Source: Bryobacterales bacterium
GTDB lineage: Bacteria > Acidobacteriota > Terriglobia > Bryobacterales > Bryobacteraceae
Direction of reading: 5' to 3'
Length of the DNA: 43,671 nucleotides
Assembly: GCA_020847045.1 (NCBI GenBank)
Contig: JADLCT010000041.1
Coordinates: 1 to 43,671, forward strand
Shown here in pieces: positions 42,642-43,671 of this stretch. The notes beneath the pieces are model-generated. The model made no database searches and was not told where the DNA came from. It saw only the letters and a list, made by a program, of their open reading frames with translations. Numbering within the stretch: position 1 is the stretch's first letter; each line of letters opens with the position of its first letter. The translations under genes were made by a program, and so were the position numbers.

Positions 42642-42662
42642 CTATCAAAGTTACACTGATAG
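42642..42662. promoter_or_regulatory. Inverted repeat in the hemH-hemQ divergent promoter
   Basis: CTATCA (42642-42647) and TGATAG (42657-42662) are perfect inverted arms with a 9-base spacer, 21 bp overall, filling most of the 30-base gap. The spacer and right arm contain TACACT, a likely hemQ -10, 8 bases before ATG 42666. A repressor bound here would cover both promoters. The regulator is unknown. Confidence 0.45.
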
Positions 42663-42665
42663 TCG

Positions 42666-43466
42666 ATGGTTCCCTACACTCTGGAAGGCGCATACCTTCT
42701 TCATCAGATGTTCCGCATCCGCTGGAGCGCGTGGAAGTCGTTGGACGAGTCCCGCCGCGAGACTCTGCTGGCCGGAATGCGCGAGGTGCTGTCCGGGATG
42801 CGGGAGGAAGGCACGTCGCTGTATTCCATGCTGGGACACAAGGGCGATCTCATGTTCCTGCACTTCCGGCCTTCTCTGGATGCCCTGAACGCCGCCGAGT
42901 TGAAACTGGCGCAGACCGGGCTGGCCGATTATCTGGAGCCAGCGCATTCTTACGTCAGCGTGGTCGAGCTGGGGCTTTACGAATCCACGCAGCGCATCAA
43001 CCGCATGCTCGCCGAGCGCGGCTTGCAGCAGGGCTCGGCGGAGTGGGATCAGGCAGCGGGTGAAGAACTCGAACGCAGCCGCGCCGCCATGGCTCCGCGC
43101 CTTTTCCCGGAGACGCCTCCGGCGCGCTACCTCTGTTTCTATCCGATGGACCGGCGCCGGGGCGAAGCGAAGAACTGGTACCAGGTGCCGCTGGATGAGC
43201 GAGCCCGCATGATGCACGAGCACGGCATGGTGGGCCGCAAGTATGCCGGCATCGTGAAGCAGATCATCAGCGGCTCCATCGGTCTGGACGACTGGGAATG
43301 GGGCGTGGACCTGTGGGCCGACGACCCCGTGCAGTTCAAGAAGCTGATCTACGAGATGCGTTTCGACGAGGTGAGCGCCATCTACGCGCTGTTCGGGCAG
43401 TTCTTCCTGGGCATACGCACGCAACCTGAGCAATTGGAGAGCCTGCTATCCGGCCAGCGCGCGTAG
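42666..43466 (+). CDS. hemQ: Coproheme decarboxylase (HemQ/ChdC)
   Basis: This 266-residue chlorite-dismutase-family protein converts coproheme III to heme b with peroxide, the last step of the coproporphyrin-dependent pathway. FYPMDRRRGEAKNWY holds catalytic Tyr159, and MHEHGMVGRKYAG holds the proximal heme ligand His186. These sit 12 residues beyond the known Tyr147/His174 of Listeria HemQ, at matching spacing. KQIISGSIGLDDWEWGVDLWADD is the family signature. There is no Shine-Dalgarno sequence; TACACT lies 8 bases before ATG, so a leaderless transcript is likely. It diverges from ferrochelatase. Confidence 0.95.
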   Translation: MVPYTLEGAYLLHQMFRIRWSAWKSLDESRRETLLAGMREVLSGMREEGTSLYSMLGHKGDLMFLHFRPSLDALNAAELKLAQTGLADYLEPAHSYVSVVELGLYESTQRINRMLAERGLQQGSAEWDQAAGEELERSRAAMAPRLFPETPPARYLCFYPMDRRRGEAKNWYQVPLDERARMMHEHGMVGRKYAGIVKQIISGSIGLDDWEWGVDLWADDPVQFKKLIYEMRFDEVSAIYALFGQFFLGIRTQPEQLESLLSGQRA

Positions 43467-43476
43467 CGCACGCCGC

Positions 43477-43671
43477 CTACCGCCCCAGCGTGTCGGCCAG
43501 CGAGAAGATGGGCAGGTAGAGCGACACCAGGACGAAGGCGACAAAGATGCCCATGAACAGCATGATCGCCGGCTCGATCAGCGCGAGCGAGGCCGTCATG
43601 CGCGTGTTCACATCCTCTTCGTAGAACTCGGCCACGCTGTTCAGCATCGCGGGCAGAGCGCCAGTGGATTC
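43477..43671 (-). CDS. pilC: PilC/GspF inner-membrane protein, C-terminal fragment
   Basis: The minus strand, open to the window edge, encodes the last 64 residues: ESTGALPAMLNSVAEFYEED, then VNTRMTASLALIEPAIMLFM, then GIFVAFVLVSLYLPIFSLAD and TLGR before the stop. This is the conserved C-terminus of the type IV pilus/type II secretion F (PilC/GspF) platform protein, with its final membrane helix. The gene is cut by the window end, not by a mutation. PilC versus GspF cannot be decided from this part. It converges on hemQ, 10 bases apart. Confidence 0.93.
   Translation of the reverse strand, partial: ESTGALPAMLNSVAEFYEEDVNTRMTASLALIEPAIMLFMGIFVAFVLVSLYLPIFSLADTLGR

Overview
The window is about 43.7 kb of GC-rich bacterial chromosome. 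Gene content points to an acidobacterium of the Solibacter/Bryobacter type. The evidence is a PSCyt1/DUF1549/DUF1553 protein paired with a DUF1501 protein, a large TonB-dependent receptor with an N-terminal carboxypeptidase-regulatory-like domain, secreted serine hydrolases, an alpha-L-fucosidase, a decaheme cytochrome and Tat-exported DUF362 proteins. This assignment is inference from gene content. There is no rRNA gene, insertion sequence, CRISPR array or prophage.

Layout: (1) 1-83, tRNA-Cys on the minus strand. (2) 84-10374, a regulatory and redox island: a receiver-like protein with a small membrane protein, a tandem universal stress protein with a compact Pat-like acetyltransferase, an OmcA/MtrC-type decaheme cytochrome, a HisKA_2 kinase with a REC-PAS-AAA-HTH sigma-54 activator, and a single-domain cyclic-nucleotide-binding protein. 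(3) 10451-21253, surface and polymer functions: PSCyt/LamG/DUF1553 protein, DUF1501 protein, beta-lactamase-like hydrolase, TonB receptor, esterase-like hydrolase, SDR epimerase. (4) 21357-26785, radical SAM/SPASM protein, two membrane proteins, D-2-hydroxyacid dehydrogenase, GH29 fucosidase, Ser/Thr dehydratase. (5) 26782-29300, argC-argB-argA with tandem ARG-box-like operators and a structured leader. (6) 29409-35261, outer-membrane barrel protein, EamA transporter, PfkB hexose kinase, acyl-CoA carboxylase beta subunit, gatB. (7) 35275-40012, xerC and trmFO overlapping, a DUF362 protein and an unrecognised protein. (8) 40047-43671, an orphan sigma-54 activator, ferrochelatase diverging from coproheme decarboxylase (the coproporphyrin-dependent end of heme synthesis), and the 3' end of a PilC/GspF gene.

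The strongest unusual signal is in region 2. Each of its five transcription units is preceded by a sigma-54-like -24/-12 element with the GG-N10-GC spacing. Four match TGGC-N8-TGCT exactly, and the fifth, before the kinase/activator operon itself, is weaker. I saw no comparable element ahead of genes elsewhere in the window. I infer one sigma-54 regulon joining sensing (kinase, cNMP domain, receiver domain), stress response (UspA), protein acylation (Pat-like GNAT) and extracytoplasmic electron transfer (decaheme cytochrome). A second theme is that many genes elsewhere lack a Shine-Dalgarno sequence and instead have a -10-like hexamer 5-17 bases before the start codon, which suggests leaderless or very short-leader mRNAs.
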